Assembly: GCA_025351875.1 (NCBI GenBank)
Contig: JANXVA010000169.1
Coordinates: forward strand, 1-39,020
Reading direction: 5' to 3'
DNA length: 39,020 nt
Origin: Myxococcales bacterium
GTDB lineage: Bacteria; Myxococcota_A; Polyangia; Polyangiales; Polyangiaceae
Below are positions 24,507 through 31,809 of the stretch, piece after piece; position 1 is the stretch's first letter; each line of letters begins with the position of its first letter. A program made the position numbers and the translations under genes. The notes beneath the pieces are model-generated. The model worked only from the letters and a program-made list of their open reading frames with translations, did no database searches and had not been told where the DNA came from.

Positions 24507-25436
24507 TCACCTCGGCTTCCCGCGGAGCGCGTCGGCCACGAACGCGAGGCCCTGGGCGTTGAGCTCCACGTCGAGGGCGAGGAGCTTCTTCTCGTCGCTT
24601 CCGAAGTGCGGGGCCTCCTCGGCGATCGCGGCCCACCAGAGCGAGGCGAGACGCGCTTCCATGGCCTGGGTCGGCTCGTCGGAGCGCGCAGCCTCGTCGA
24701 CCCACGAGCCCGCGCGGTCGACGAAGCGACGGACCTGCGCGGCGATCGCCTGCGTCTCTTCGTGCGCGTCGTAGTGCGTCGGGCAGACGGAGCGTCGTCC
24801 GAGGGAGAGAACCTTGTCGAGGCTCTTCTGGGCTTCCTCGGCGTTGAAGCCCGTCGGGCTCGTCGACGGGAGCGCGAAGAGGCCGTGCGTCTGGAGCGCG
24901 GGGTAGACGAGGCCGAAGGTGTCGCCGGTGAACACGGTGTCGGTGGCCGGGTCGTCGACGATGAAGTGGTGATAGGCGTGGCCGGCGGTGTTCCACGCGG
25001 TGAGCTTCGCGTCGCCGAGCTCGATGCTCTCGCCGTCGCCGAGCACGAGCACGCGCTCCTTCGGGATCGCCGTGACTGTGCCGTAGAGCTCGGCGAAGCG
25101 AGCCGCTCCGTAGACCGCGGTCGCGCCCTCGATGAGCCGCGCGGGGTCGATGAGGTTCTTCGCGGTCCGCGAGTGCGCGACGAGCGTGGCCTTGGGACAT
25201 GCCGCGAGGAGCGCGCTCGCGCCGGCCGCGTGGTCGAGGTGTGCGTGCGTGACGACCACCCAGCGCACATCCTCTGGCTTCTTGCCATGCTCCGCGAGCG
25301 CGCCGAGCAGGCGAGACCGCGCATGCGCGGTGTGCGCCTCGATGAACGCGCACTCGTCGCCCGCCGTGCGGAGGTAGCACGCCGTGAACTTGGGGGTGAC
25401 GTCGGCGTCGATGGTGAAGCGCGCGTGACGGCTCAT
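24507..25436 (-). CDS. MBL-fold metallo-hydrolase
   Basis: The 309-residue protein has the metallo-beta-lactamase fold signature VVVTHAHLDHAAGAS, further metal ligands in NTAGHAYHHFIVDD and FTGDTFG, and a late His in CPTHYDAHEE. This set is that of a two-metal hydrolase, similar in layout to glyoxalase II-like and other MBL proteins. The C-terminal 90 residues form a helical extension (ALNAQGLAFVADALRGKPR at the end). The substrate is unknown. The ATG 25436 lies nine bases after the stop of a small upstream frame, so the two may be co-transcribed. Confidence 0.9.
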   Translation of the reverse strand: MSRHARFTIDADVTPKFTACYLRTAGDECAFIEAHTAHARSRLLGALAEHGKKPEDVRWVVVTHAHLDHAAGASALLAACPKATLVAHSRTAKNLIDPARLIEGATAVYGAARFAELYGTVTAIPKERVLVLGDGESIELGDAKLTAWNTAGHAYHHFIVDDPATDTVFTGDTFGLVYPALQTHGLFALPSTSPTGFNAEEAQKSLDKVLSLGRRSVCPTHYDAHEETQAIAAQVRRFVDRAGSWVDEAARSDEPTQAMEARLASLWWAAIAEEAPHFGSDEKKLLALDVELNAQGLAFVADALRGKPR

Positions 25437-25445
25437 GCGCGCAGT

Positions 25446-25637
25446 CTACTGCGCTTTGGCGCGTTCGACGCGAGGAGCTGCCTCGTCCTCGAACGCCTCG
25501 AGCGCACGGGTCGCTTCGATCGCGTCGTCGGTGGTGGCCTCGAGCGCGATGCGCAGTCGCGGCGAGGCCGTCGCCTCGGCCGCCACGCGGATCCGCGCGC
25601 GGGCGCCGCCCTCGGCGGCGTCCGGGCCCTGTCGCAC
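25446..25637 (-). CDS. small open frame or gene remnant before the MBL gene
   Basis: The 63-residue frame starts at GTG 25637 and ends nine bases before the MBL start. The segment SPRLRIALEATTDDAIEATRALEAFEDE has a natural amphipathic pattern and good third-position G/C, and the open frame continues upstream to a stop at 25698-25700. It may be a short gene or the C-terminal end of a gene lost at the rearranged RND locus just upstream. Confidence 0.4.
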   Translation of the reverse strand: MRQGPDAAEGGARARIRVAAEATASPRLRIALEATTDDAIEATRALEAFEDEAAPRVERAKAQ

Positions 25638-25709
25638 GACGAAGGCGGCACCGGCACGCGCGTCTGCTCGGCGGGTGAGCGCGTCCCGCGGCCGCCGCTA
25701 CGACGCGAA

Positions 25710-26611
25710 CTACGCGGAGGCGTGCGCGCGGGGCGGATCGAGGAGGGGGAGCGGCGGCGACGACGGGGCGGAGGCGAGCGGCTCGATCGCCGGAGCGAGG
25801 AGCTTGTAGAGCACTGGCGTGACCACGCGCGCGAGCAGCGTCGAGCTCACGAGGCCGCCCAGGATCACCACCGCCAGCGGTGAGTAGAGGCTCGACTTCT
25901 CGAGGACCAGCGGGATGAGGCCGCCGATCGCCGTCAGCGTCGTCAGCAGGATCGGGACGAATCGCGCCTCGCCCGCGCGCTTGATCGCATCGTCCAGCGA
26001 CGCGCCCTCTTCTCTGAGCTGGTTCGTGAAGTCGACCAGCAGGATCGAGTTCTTCACCTCGATTCCCATCCGCGCTACGAACCCCACGTTCGCCGTGAAG
26101 GAGAGCGTGTCGCCGCTGATGAGCAGCAGTAGACGCGCGGGCGGCCCTTGCCGACCGTCACCGCGACGTTCGACACCTCGGAGTGGCGCGACAGCACGCT
26201 CTCCACGAAGCGCGCCGCGCCATCGGCCTCCGCGAGGCTCGCGCCCTCGGCACCCTCGATGCGCACCATGAACTGCGGCACGCCCGCCTTCGGGAAGAGG
26301 CTGAAGCCGATGCGCGGCACGAGCGTGAGGCTCGCCGCGAACAGCGCCGCCGCGAGGAGCAGCGTCGTCCTCGGTCGCGCCACCGCACGCTCCAGCACCC
26401 GCCGATACGTACCCTCGATGGCCCACGTCATCGCGCGATAGAACACGTTGCCGTGCTCGCTCTCCGCGACCAGCACCCGGCCCGACAGGAACGGAACGAT
26501 CGTCAGCGAGACGAGGAGCGACGCGCCGATCGTGAACACCACCGCGACCGGCATGCTCCGGATGAACTGCCCCGCCGTCCCCGGAAGCGCCAGGAACGCG
26601 AACAGGAGTCG
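25710..26611 (-). pseudogene. decayed RND efflux pump permease (AcrB family)
   Basis: Two pieces of an RND permease lie in different frames. The first (26611-26135) reads LLFAFLALPGTAGQFIRSMP, then helices, PRTTLLLAAALFAASLTLVPRIG and FPKAGVPQFMVRIEGAEGAS, the middle of the protein. At about 26130-26140 the frame changes and the text jumps to SGDTLSFTANVGFVARMGIEVKNSILLVDF, ILLTTLTAIGGLIPLVLEKS and PVLYKLLAP, the last three helices. The C-terminal porter domain and two helices (about 300 residues) are missing, and the N-terminal third is absent, with a stop at 26612-26614. The locus cannot make a working pump. No adaptor or channel gene remains. Confidence 0.85.
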
Positions 26612-26769
26612 TCAAGCGCGAGGAGCTCACCCGCGACGTGATGCGCGCGATGCGCAGCCTGCTGCTAGCGCGGTCACAGGCGCCCTCGTCGCGACCTACC
26701 GCGAAGGCGCCGAAGCTCCCCAGGCCGAAGCCCGCCAAGCGCCCGACGCGCCGCCTGCCTCACGCGTAG
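26608..26769 (+). pseudogene. possible 3' fragment of an unknown gene at the rearrangement joint
   Basis: On the plus strand a frame reads VVKREELTRDVMRAMRSLLL and continues into a basic Pro/Lys/Arg tail (KAPKLPRPKPAKRPTRRLP), stopping with TAG at 26767-26769. Codon third positions are mostly G or C and the tail looks like a genuine C-terminus. It begins where the RND remnant on the other strand ends, so it may be the end of a second truncated gene. With only about 53 codons, chance is not excluded. Confidence 0.35.
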
Positions 26770-27494
26770 GCGTTCATCGCCGTCAGCACGTCGCCCCATC
26801 CGCGATACGCCGCGATGTCGAACGAGCGGATCGCCTTCTCGATGCGCTCCTCCTTGTCGGAGAAGTTGCTGAAGTAGAAGCGCCGCCACGTCGGAAAGTA
26901 CGAGAAGCGCACGACGGGCTTCATGCAGAGCGCGCGCAGGATCGGGCAGTCGAATTTTGCGAGCTCGTGCTCGATCCCCGGGGCCACGGTGATCTCCTGC
27001 TCGAAGCGGAGCGCCTGCAGAAATACGTGCTTCTTCCGGTCGTCCCCGAGCTCGCGGTCGGCGGCCGTCGCGGCATGGACCTCGTTCAGCGCCTCGAGCA
27101 AATCGGGATGTACCAGCGCCCCCGCGCCGGCCTCGCGGCCGTGTTTCTTCGTGAAGTGGTAGTTCGTGTACGTATCGACGAAGACCTCGCGGTTCACCGC
27201 CTTGAAGCCCTCTGCGAAACCGTCGAGCATCGCGAGTCGCTTCGCCTTCTCGTCCTTGTCGAGGAAGTACCGGTACGCGATGAGCGCGCCGAGCTTGCCG
27301 CTCGTCTCGAAGAAGCCCTTCCCCCATAGCGCGCCGTGGAGCGCGATCAGCGGGAACGCATGATTCCCACGCGAGTCCAGGTAGATCGCATGGTGGACAT
27401 CGACGCGCTGGAGGATGTCGCTGGGGCGCCCCGCAAGGTCGCGTGCGAAGGCCTTCGTCTCGTCATAGGCCGCGCGCAGCGTCAGGTTCGACAT
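26760..27494 (-). CDS. 244-residue protein of unknown function
   Basis: The protein is soluble-looking and helix-rich. Notable segments are DVHHAIYLDSRGNHAFPLIALHG without export signal, YTNYHFTKKHGREAG, and a C-terminal FSYFPTWRRFYFSNFSDKEER, rich in aromatic and basic residues. The His pairs could be metal ligands, but no known motif appears. ATG 27494 is preceded at eight bases by TAAGCT. Its divergent neighbour is the HD-domain gene, with a 46-base shared promoter region. Confidence 0.75.
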   Translation of the reverse strand: MSNLTLRAAYDETKAFARDLAGRPSDILQRVDVHHAIYLDSRGNHAFPLIALHGALWGKGFFETSGKLGALIAYRYFLDKDEKAKRLAMLDGFAEGFKAVNREVFVDTYTNYHFTKKHGREAGAGALVHPDLLEALNEVHAATAADRELGDDRKKHVFLQALRFEQEITVAPGIEHELAKFDCPILRALCMKPVVRFSYFPTWRRFYFSNFSDKEERIEKAIRSFDIAAYRGWGDVLTAMNAYA

Positions 27495-27502
27495 GCTCTC
27501 TC

Positions 27503-27508
27503 AGCTTA
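27503..27508 (-). promoter_or_regulatory. putative -10 element of the 244-residue protein gene
   Basis: TAAGCT on the minus strand ends eight bases before ATG 27494. Confidence 0.35.
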
Positions 27509-27527
27509 CCTCGCGCCGAGAGCGTCG

Positions 27528-27533
27528 TACGCT
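27528..27533 (+). promoter_or_regulatory. putative -10 element of the HD-domain gene
   Basis: TACGCT ends seven bases before ATG 27541. No ribosome binding site fits in the gap, and an identical hexamer precedes selO. Confidence 0.42.
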
Positions 27534-27540
27534 ACTCCGC

Positions 27541-28104
27541 ATGACCGAACGCGCCGACCGCATTCTCGACGTCATGCTCGGCGTCGACCCCCTCGCGGAT
27601 CTCCCTCGCACCGGCTGGCTCCTCCGGGGCGTTCGACCGTGTGAGTCGCTCGCCGATCACAGCTTCGGCGTCGCATTCCTCGCGATGCTCTTCGTCGACG
27701 CGATCCGCGCCGAGGGCGGATCGATCGACGGCGAGCGCGTCCTCCGCATGGCTCTCGTCCACGACGCCGCCGAGGCAAAGACCGGCGACGTACCGATGCC
27801 CAACAAGACCCCGGCGATGGCCGAGGCGCTCCACGCGCTCGAGGTCACGCTGGTCCGTGACCTCCTCCCTGCCGCTCAGCAAGAGGTGTGGCTCGAGGTC
27901 GAGCGCGGCGATTCGCTCGAAGCTCGCGTCGTGAAGGCTGCCGACAAGGCGCAGATGATGGTCAAGGCGCTCTCCTACGGGCGCCAGCACCGCGGTCACC
28001 TCGAGGAGTTCTGGACCCACGCGAAGAACCACGATGACCGTGGCATCGCGGTGGCCGCCGAGCTCTTCGCAGCGCTCGCCGCACGACGCGCACCGCCTCC
28101 CTGA
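27541..28104 (+). CDS. HD-domain protein, YfbR/HDDC2-like nucleotidase
   Basis: The 187-residue protein carries the HD metal-binding set: SLADHSFGVA (His40), ALVHDAAEAKTGDVP (His74, Asp75) and VKAADKAQMM (Asp135). Length and motif spacing match the YfbR/HDDC2 group, which removes phosphate from deoxynucleoside monophosphates. The ATG 27541 is supported by TACGCT seven bases upstream; the longer frame from 27493 overlaps the divergent gene. Confidence 0.88.
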   Translation: MTERADRILDVMLGVDPLADLPRTGWLLRGVRPCESLADHSFGVAFLAMLFVDAIRAEGGSIDGERVLRMALVHDAAEAKTGDVPMPNKTPAMAEALHALEVTLVRDLLPAAQQEVWLEVERGDSLEARVVKAADKAQMMVKALSYGRQHRGHLEEFWTHAKNHDDRGIAVAAELFAALAARRAPPP

Positions 28105-28181
28105 GCCGACCGCCGGAAACCGGCACGCGCCCCCTCTTTCGGGGAATGTCGCGGTCGCGTGCGATCGGTCAAGCTCACAGA

Positions 28182-28637
28182 ATGGGACCTGCCCCCGCGC
28201 ACTACCTGTTCGACGACTACTCGCTCGACACGCGGCTCATCGAGCTACGTCTCCGTGGTGAAGTGATTCGGCTTCAGCCGAAGCCCCTCGACCTGCTGCT
28301 CTTCCTGGTCGAGAATCGCTCTCGGGTGGTCCTCAAGTCCGAGCTGCTCGCGCATCTCTGGCCGGGGCTTGCGGTGACCGAAAATGCCCTCGCGCAGGCG
28401 ATCTGCGCGGTCCGTGAGGCCCTCGCCGAAGCCGGACCGGACGCGATCCAGTGCGTCCGCGGCCGGGGCTATCGCTTCACGCGCTCGAGCAGCGAGACGA
28501 GCTCTTCGGCCTCGAACGGCTTGTCGATCCTCCCGTTGGGGACGGACGCGAGGAACTCGCGCACGCCCTGCCCGAATGGACCGCCCGTCATGAAGATCAT
28601 CCGAGACGTGAGCTCCGGGCGGATCCTCGAGAGATGA
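28182..28637 (+). CDS. winged-helix DNA-binding protein (OmpR/CadC type), possibly truncated
   Basis: The first 100 residues are a full Trans_reg_C winged helix: YLFDDYSLDTRLIEL, VIRLQPKPLDLLLFLVENRS, LLAHLWPGLAVTENALAQAI and the end CVRGRGYRFT. Proteins starting this way usually continue with a sensor, ATPase or TPR region. Here the 51 remaining residues are Ser/Pro-rich, lack a fold, and are encoded on the opposite strand of the hybrid kinase receiver domain. The kinase stop codon lies inside the GYRFT codons, so the true gene may be a domain cut off by a rearrangement. No receiver domain is present. The ATG lacks a ribosome binding site. Confidence 0.75.
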   Translation: MGPAPAHYLFDDYSLDTRLIELRLRGEVIRLQPKPLDLLLFLVENRSRVVLKSELLAHLWPGLAVTENALAQAICAVREALAEAGPDAIQCVRGRGYRFTRSSSETSSSASNGLSILPLGTDARNSRTPCPNGPPVMKIIRDVSSGRILER

Positions 28638-30364
28638 GCGTGGAGATCCATGCCGGTCATCGACGGCATGAGCAGATCGCACAGGAGCACGTCGTAGGAG
28701 CGCTCACGTAGGAGCTCCATGGCCTGCGCCGCGCCCAGCGCGACCTCGACACGGTGGTCCTTCAGGAGCCGCTGGATCGACTCACAGATCTCTTGCTCGT
28801 CGTCGATGACGAGCACCTCCAGTCGTCGTGCGGCTGGCGTGGTCCGGCAAGGCGCCTCCGGCGGGGCCGCCGACGCGTCGCCTGGGGCTGCCGGAAGGAC
28901 GATGCGAAACACACTGCCGACACCGAAGGTGCTCTTCACCTCGATCTTGCCGCCGCAGCTCTCCACGATCCGGTGGCAGATCGAGAGCCCGAGGCCGGTC
29001 CCGCCGCCGACCTTCTTCGTCGTGAAGAAGAGGTCGAAGATGTGCGGCACCTGCTCGGGTGGGATCCCGCAGCCCGTGTCGTGGAAGGCCAGGAACGCCG
29101 CGCCGGAAGGATCGGTGCCCGTCACGATGCGGATTTCGTGCTTCTCCACGCTGCCGACCGGGATCGACTGAGCAGCGTTCTGAAGCAGGTTCAGGCACAC
29201 CTGCACGAGTCGTCCCTCGTTGGCGATCACCGGCGGAACGACGCCGTACTCCTTCGAGACGCGCGCGTGGTGGCGGAGCTCGTTGTGGACGAGCGTGAGC
29301 GCAGAGTCGACGAGCGCGTTGAGGTCGAGCCGCGCCGGCACGGCGGACTCGGCGCGCGAGAACGTGCGCAGGGCACCGACGATGTCCTTGACGCGCCTCG
29401 CTCCGTCGCGCGACGCGGCGAGGGCCTTCGTCACGTCGGCGACGCGCTCCTCACTCAGCGAGCCCGCGGCGGCGAGCGAGGCGATCTCGGCGCTCACGAA
29501 CTGGAGGTTCGACATCACGAACGCGAGCGGGTTGTTGATCTCGTGAGCGACGCCCGCGGCCACCGTGCCCATGGTCGCGAGGCGGTCGGCAACCTGGAGC
29601 TGCGCCTCCAGCTCCTTGAGCTCGCGATCGTCGCGCGCGACGAGGACGATGCCGAGCATAGTGCCGTCGGCGCTCCTGTGAGGCGAGCCGTTGACGGCCA
29701 TGCGAATCGCGTCGCCCACCGAAGGCTGGAAGAGGGTGTCGCGACTGCGGAACGGCTTCATCGTGGAGAGGTCTCCGAGGCCCTCCGCGAACGCTCGCTC
29801 GCTCTCGGCAAGGACGGCGTCGATCGGCTTGCCGACGAGCTCCACGCGATCGTGACCAAGGAGGCGCGCAATGGCGCCGTTGGCGTTCTGGATGATGCCC
29901 TTGTCGCCGAGCAGGACGACGCCGTCGACCATCGACTCGAACGTTGCCTCGAGCACTGCGCGCTGCTTCTCGTGGTCGGCGAAGACGGTGCCCACCTCGA
30001 CGGCCATGACGTTGAACATGCGCGCGAGCGTGTCGAGGGCGTCGCGGCGCCCGGTCGGGACTGCGCGCGTCGAGAGGTCGCCGGCAGCGAGCGCGAGGAA
30101 CTTCTCGCTCAGGATCGCGACGCCCGCGGCGAGGTCCTCGTGGACGCGCTCGCGTTCCGAGACCAGGCGATCGAGCTGCTCGGCGATGACGTTGACGAAG
30201 AATGCGATCGCGTCGTCCGTGTCGCGCTGGAAGTTGCGCTGGAGCCGAACGCTGAAGTCCCCCTTGGCCAGGCTGATGAACGCCCGGACGAGATCCTCCG
30301 GGAGAACACGCGCCGCGACTGCGTCGATCCGCGGGCTCTCCGGTGCTTTGCTCGCCTGGGTCAC
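28469..30364 (-). CDS. hybrid histidine kinase: HAMP-like pair, PAS, kinase, receiver
   Basis: The 631-residue protein has no membrane segment. It begins with two HAMP-like helical repeats (about 20-75 and 80-130; GDFSVRL and GDLSTRA), then a PAS domain (135-245). The kinase core has the H-box VAAGVAHEINNPL (His274), N-box NLLQNAAQSI, G1 DTGCGIP, F-box IFDLFFTTK and G2 GGGTGLGLSI. A C-terminal receiver (516-630) has DDE at 521-523, phospho-Asp563 in LLCDLLMP and Lys615 in IDKPF. It is soluble and may sense an internal signal. GTG 30364 overlaps the stop of the STAS-like gene by four bases (GTGA). Confidence 0.94.
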   Translation of the reverse strand: MTQASKAPESPRIDAVAARVLPEDLVRAFISLAKGDFSVRLQRNFQRDTDDAIAFFVNVIAEQLDRLVSERERVHEDLAAGVAILSEKFLALAAGDLSTRAVPTGRRDALDTLARMFNVMAVEVGTVFADHEKQRAVLEATFESMVDGVVLLGDKGIIQNANGAIARLLGHDRVELVGKPIDAVLAESERAFAEGLGDLSTMKPFRSRDTLFQPSVGDAIRMAVNGSPHRSADGTMLGIVLVARDDRELKELEAQLQVADRLATMGTVAAGVAHEINNPLAFVMSNLQFVSAEIASLAAAGSLSEERVADVTKALAASRDGARRVKDIVGALRTFSRAESAVPARLDLNALVDSALTLVHNELRHHARVSKEYGVVPPVIANEGRLVQVCLNLLQNAAQSIPVGSVEKHEIRIVTGTDPSGAAFLAFHDTGCGIPPEQVPHIFDLFFTTKKVGGGTGLGLSICHRIVESCGGKIEVKSTFGVGSVFRIVLPAAPGDASAAPPEAPCRTTPAARRLEVLVIDDEQEICESIQRLLKDHRVEVALGAAQAMELLRERSYDVLLCDLLMPSMTGMDLHAHLSRIRPELTSRMIFMTGGPFGQGVREFLASVPNGRIDKPFEAEELVSLLERVKR

Positions 30365-30804
30365 GCGCGCGTGACTCCTCCGCCGGTTCCGCCGTGAGCC
30401 GCATTCATCTCGGCGATCCAGGGCCGAGCTTCGTCGAGGGAGCGGAAGATCTGAGTCGGGATCCCCGGCTTGGTCAGCCCCTCGAACGGCGTCGCGGTCG
30501 CGTATCCGAAGAACGTCGCGCCCACCAGGGCGAAGCAGGTCGTGAGAATGCTCGCGGTCTCGTTCTCGTAGACTGCGCGCGCGCCGCTGTCCTGCGACAG
30601 CACGCGATCCATGAACACCACGGCCGCGCCGCGATGCCCGACCGACTGCCAGTGCTTCGTCTGGAACGCGAGGCTCTCGCGCGCCGAGCTCTCACCGTCG
30701 TGGACGTCCACGTTCGGGACGACGGCCAGGACGTGAGGCTCGATCACGTAGAACTCGGCGTTGGAGCTCGTGCCGACATGCGTCCACTGTTCGATCGGGA
30801 TCAC
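30361..30804 (-). CDS. STAS/SpoIIAA-like small protein in a kinase operon
   Basis: The 147-residue protein starts at GTG 30804 and shows a pattern seen in SpoIIAA-like STAS proteins: EFYVIEPHVLAVVPN, a central RGAAVVFMDRVLSQDSGARA with a helix after it, and TQIFRSLDEARPWIAEM near the end. I infer an adaptor that senses or relays a signal between the kinase and regulator on each side; the match is structural impression, not a clear motif. It overlaps the stop of the response regulator (GTGA at 30801-30804) and the start of the kinase (GTGA at 30361-30364). Confidence 0.75.
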   Translation of the reverse strand: MIPIEQWTHVGTSSNAEFYVIEPHVLAVVPNVDVHDGESSARESLAFQTKHWQSVGHRGAAVVFMDRVLSQDSGARAVYENETASILTTCFALVGATFFGYATATPFEGLTKPGIPTQIFRSLDEARPWIAEMNAAHGGTGGGVTRA

Positions 30805-31424
30805 TTCGTTTCCTCGTCTTTGCGTTGAACCTGCACCATCGCCATGAACTCGGCCCGGCTGCTGACCCCGAAGCGCCGGTAGAGCGCCTTGACGTAGTGA
30901 TGTGTCGTGTGTGGGCTGAGCCCCAGCTGGCTCGCGATCTGCTTCTCGCTCGCTCCCGTCAGGAGCGCGGCTCCGGTCTCGCGTAGCCGTGGGGAGAGGT
31001 CGGCGGCTTCGAGTGCTGGGTGCGTTCGCGCTTCGCCCGACGAGCTGCTCGTGATGCCCCGCACGACCTCTTGGATGTTCTCTCGGAGCTCGTCGTTGTC
31101 CCACGGCTTGGTGAGATATCGACCGACGGCGCCTTCGTTGATCGCCTCGAGCGCGGAGTCGAGGGTCGCGAAGCCGGTGAGGAGCACACGCACGACGGCG
31201 GGGTGATTCTTGCGCACGTGGGTGACGAGCTCGAGGCCACTCACGTCGGGCATGCGAAGGTCGCTCACGAGGACGTCGATGTGGCGCTGCGCGAGGATGG
31301 CCATCGCCTCGACAGGAGACGTCGTGGTGAGGAGCTCGTACCCGTCGTCGCGGAGGGCGCGGCGCAACGACTCGAGGATCTCGGGCTCGTCGTCGACGAG
31401 CAGCAGAGAGCAGGGCGACGACAC
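30801..31424 (-). CDS. response regulator with LuxR-type DNA-binding domain
   Basis: From GTG 31424 the protein has 207 residues. The receiver domain shows SLLLVDDEPEI (acidic pair at 11-12), phospho-Asp55 in LVSDLRMPD, Thr83 in LLTGF and Lys106 in YLTKPWDN. A linker leads to a helix-turn-helix (about 150-200) with LTGASEKQIASQLGLSPHTTHHYVKAL, typical of NarL/LuxR regulators. It is probably the output of the downstream kinase or receives phosphate through its C-terminal receiver. The longer frame upstream is not protein-like; TATCCT seven bases before GTG supports this start. Confidence 0.93.
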   Translation of the reverse strand: MSSPCSLLLVDDEPEILESLRRALRDDGYELLTTTSPVEAMAILAQRHIDVLVSDLRMPDVSGLELVTHVRKNHPAVVRVLLTGFATLDSALEAINEGAVGRYLTKPWDNDELRENIQEVVRGITSSSSGEARTHPALEAADLSPRLRETGAALLTGASEKQIASQLGLSPHTTHHYVKALYRRFGVSSRAEFMAMVQVQRKDEETK

Positions 31425-31431
31425 GAGAATG

Positions 31432-31437
31432 AGGATA
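31432..31437 (-). promoter_or_regulatory. putative -10 element of the regulator-kinase operon
   Basis: TATCCT on the minus strand ends seven bases before GTG 31424. It would drive the regulator, STAS-like and hybrid-kinase genes as one leaderless transcript. Confidence 0.45.
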
Positions 31438-31499
31438 GTCGAAGCCCATGAGGGCGCGGGCCCCCTGATCAGGTGGGCTGTGCTAAGTGCGAGATCGCC

Positions 31500-31781
31500 A
31501 TGGTCGTTCCCACCCTCACCTCCGTCGAGGCCGCGCTCCTCCGCGAGGTACGCCTCTCGGACGAGGATCACGGTGGTCTGAGCGGCGCCGAGCTCGGCAC
31601 GGACGAATACGATGCGATGAGGCGCCTCTGCGATCTCGGCCTCGTCGAGCCGGTGGGCGAGTACGGCGAAGCCCCCGACGGTGAGGAGGACGAGCGCGAG
31701 GCAGGCGCCTCCGCAGTCGTCTACCGCATGACGCAGGCAGGAGTCCTCGTCCTCGCCGATGACCTCCCGCGCGACCTGTGA
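31500..31781 (+). CDS. small protein, possibly winged-helix-like
   Basis: From ATG 31500 the protein has 93 residues: MVVPTLTSVEAALLREVRLS, then TDEYDAMRRLCDLGLVEPVG, an acidic loop and VVYRMTQAGVLVLADDL. The helix-helix-strand order with a final MTQAGVLVL segment resembles the end of small winged-helix proteins, but the match is only an impression. GTG 31473 would add nine residues. It is divergent from the regulator operon and converges with the second kinase gene. Confidence 0.6.
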   Translation: MVVPTLTSVEAALLREVRLSDEDHGGLSGAELGTDEYDAMRRLCDLGLVEPVGEYGEAPDGEEDEREAGASAVVYRMTQAGVLVLADDLPRDL

Positions 31782-31809
31782 CCCGCGGCGAGAGGAACCC
31801 AATCGGAAG

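Noticed and set aside
23835-25883. A 682-residue plus-strand frame opposite the lipoprotein and MBL genes
   Set aside because: Composition is almost only Arg, Glu, Gly, Val and Ala with no domain, while the minus strand has a signal peptide and the MBL metal motif.
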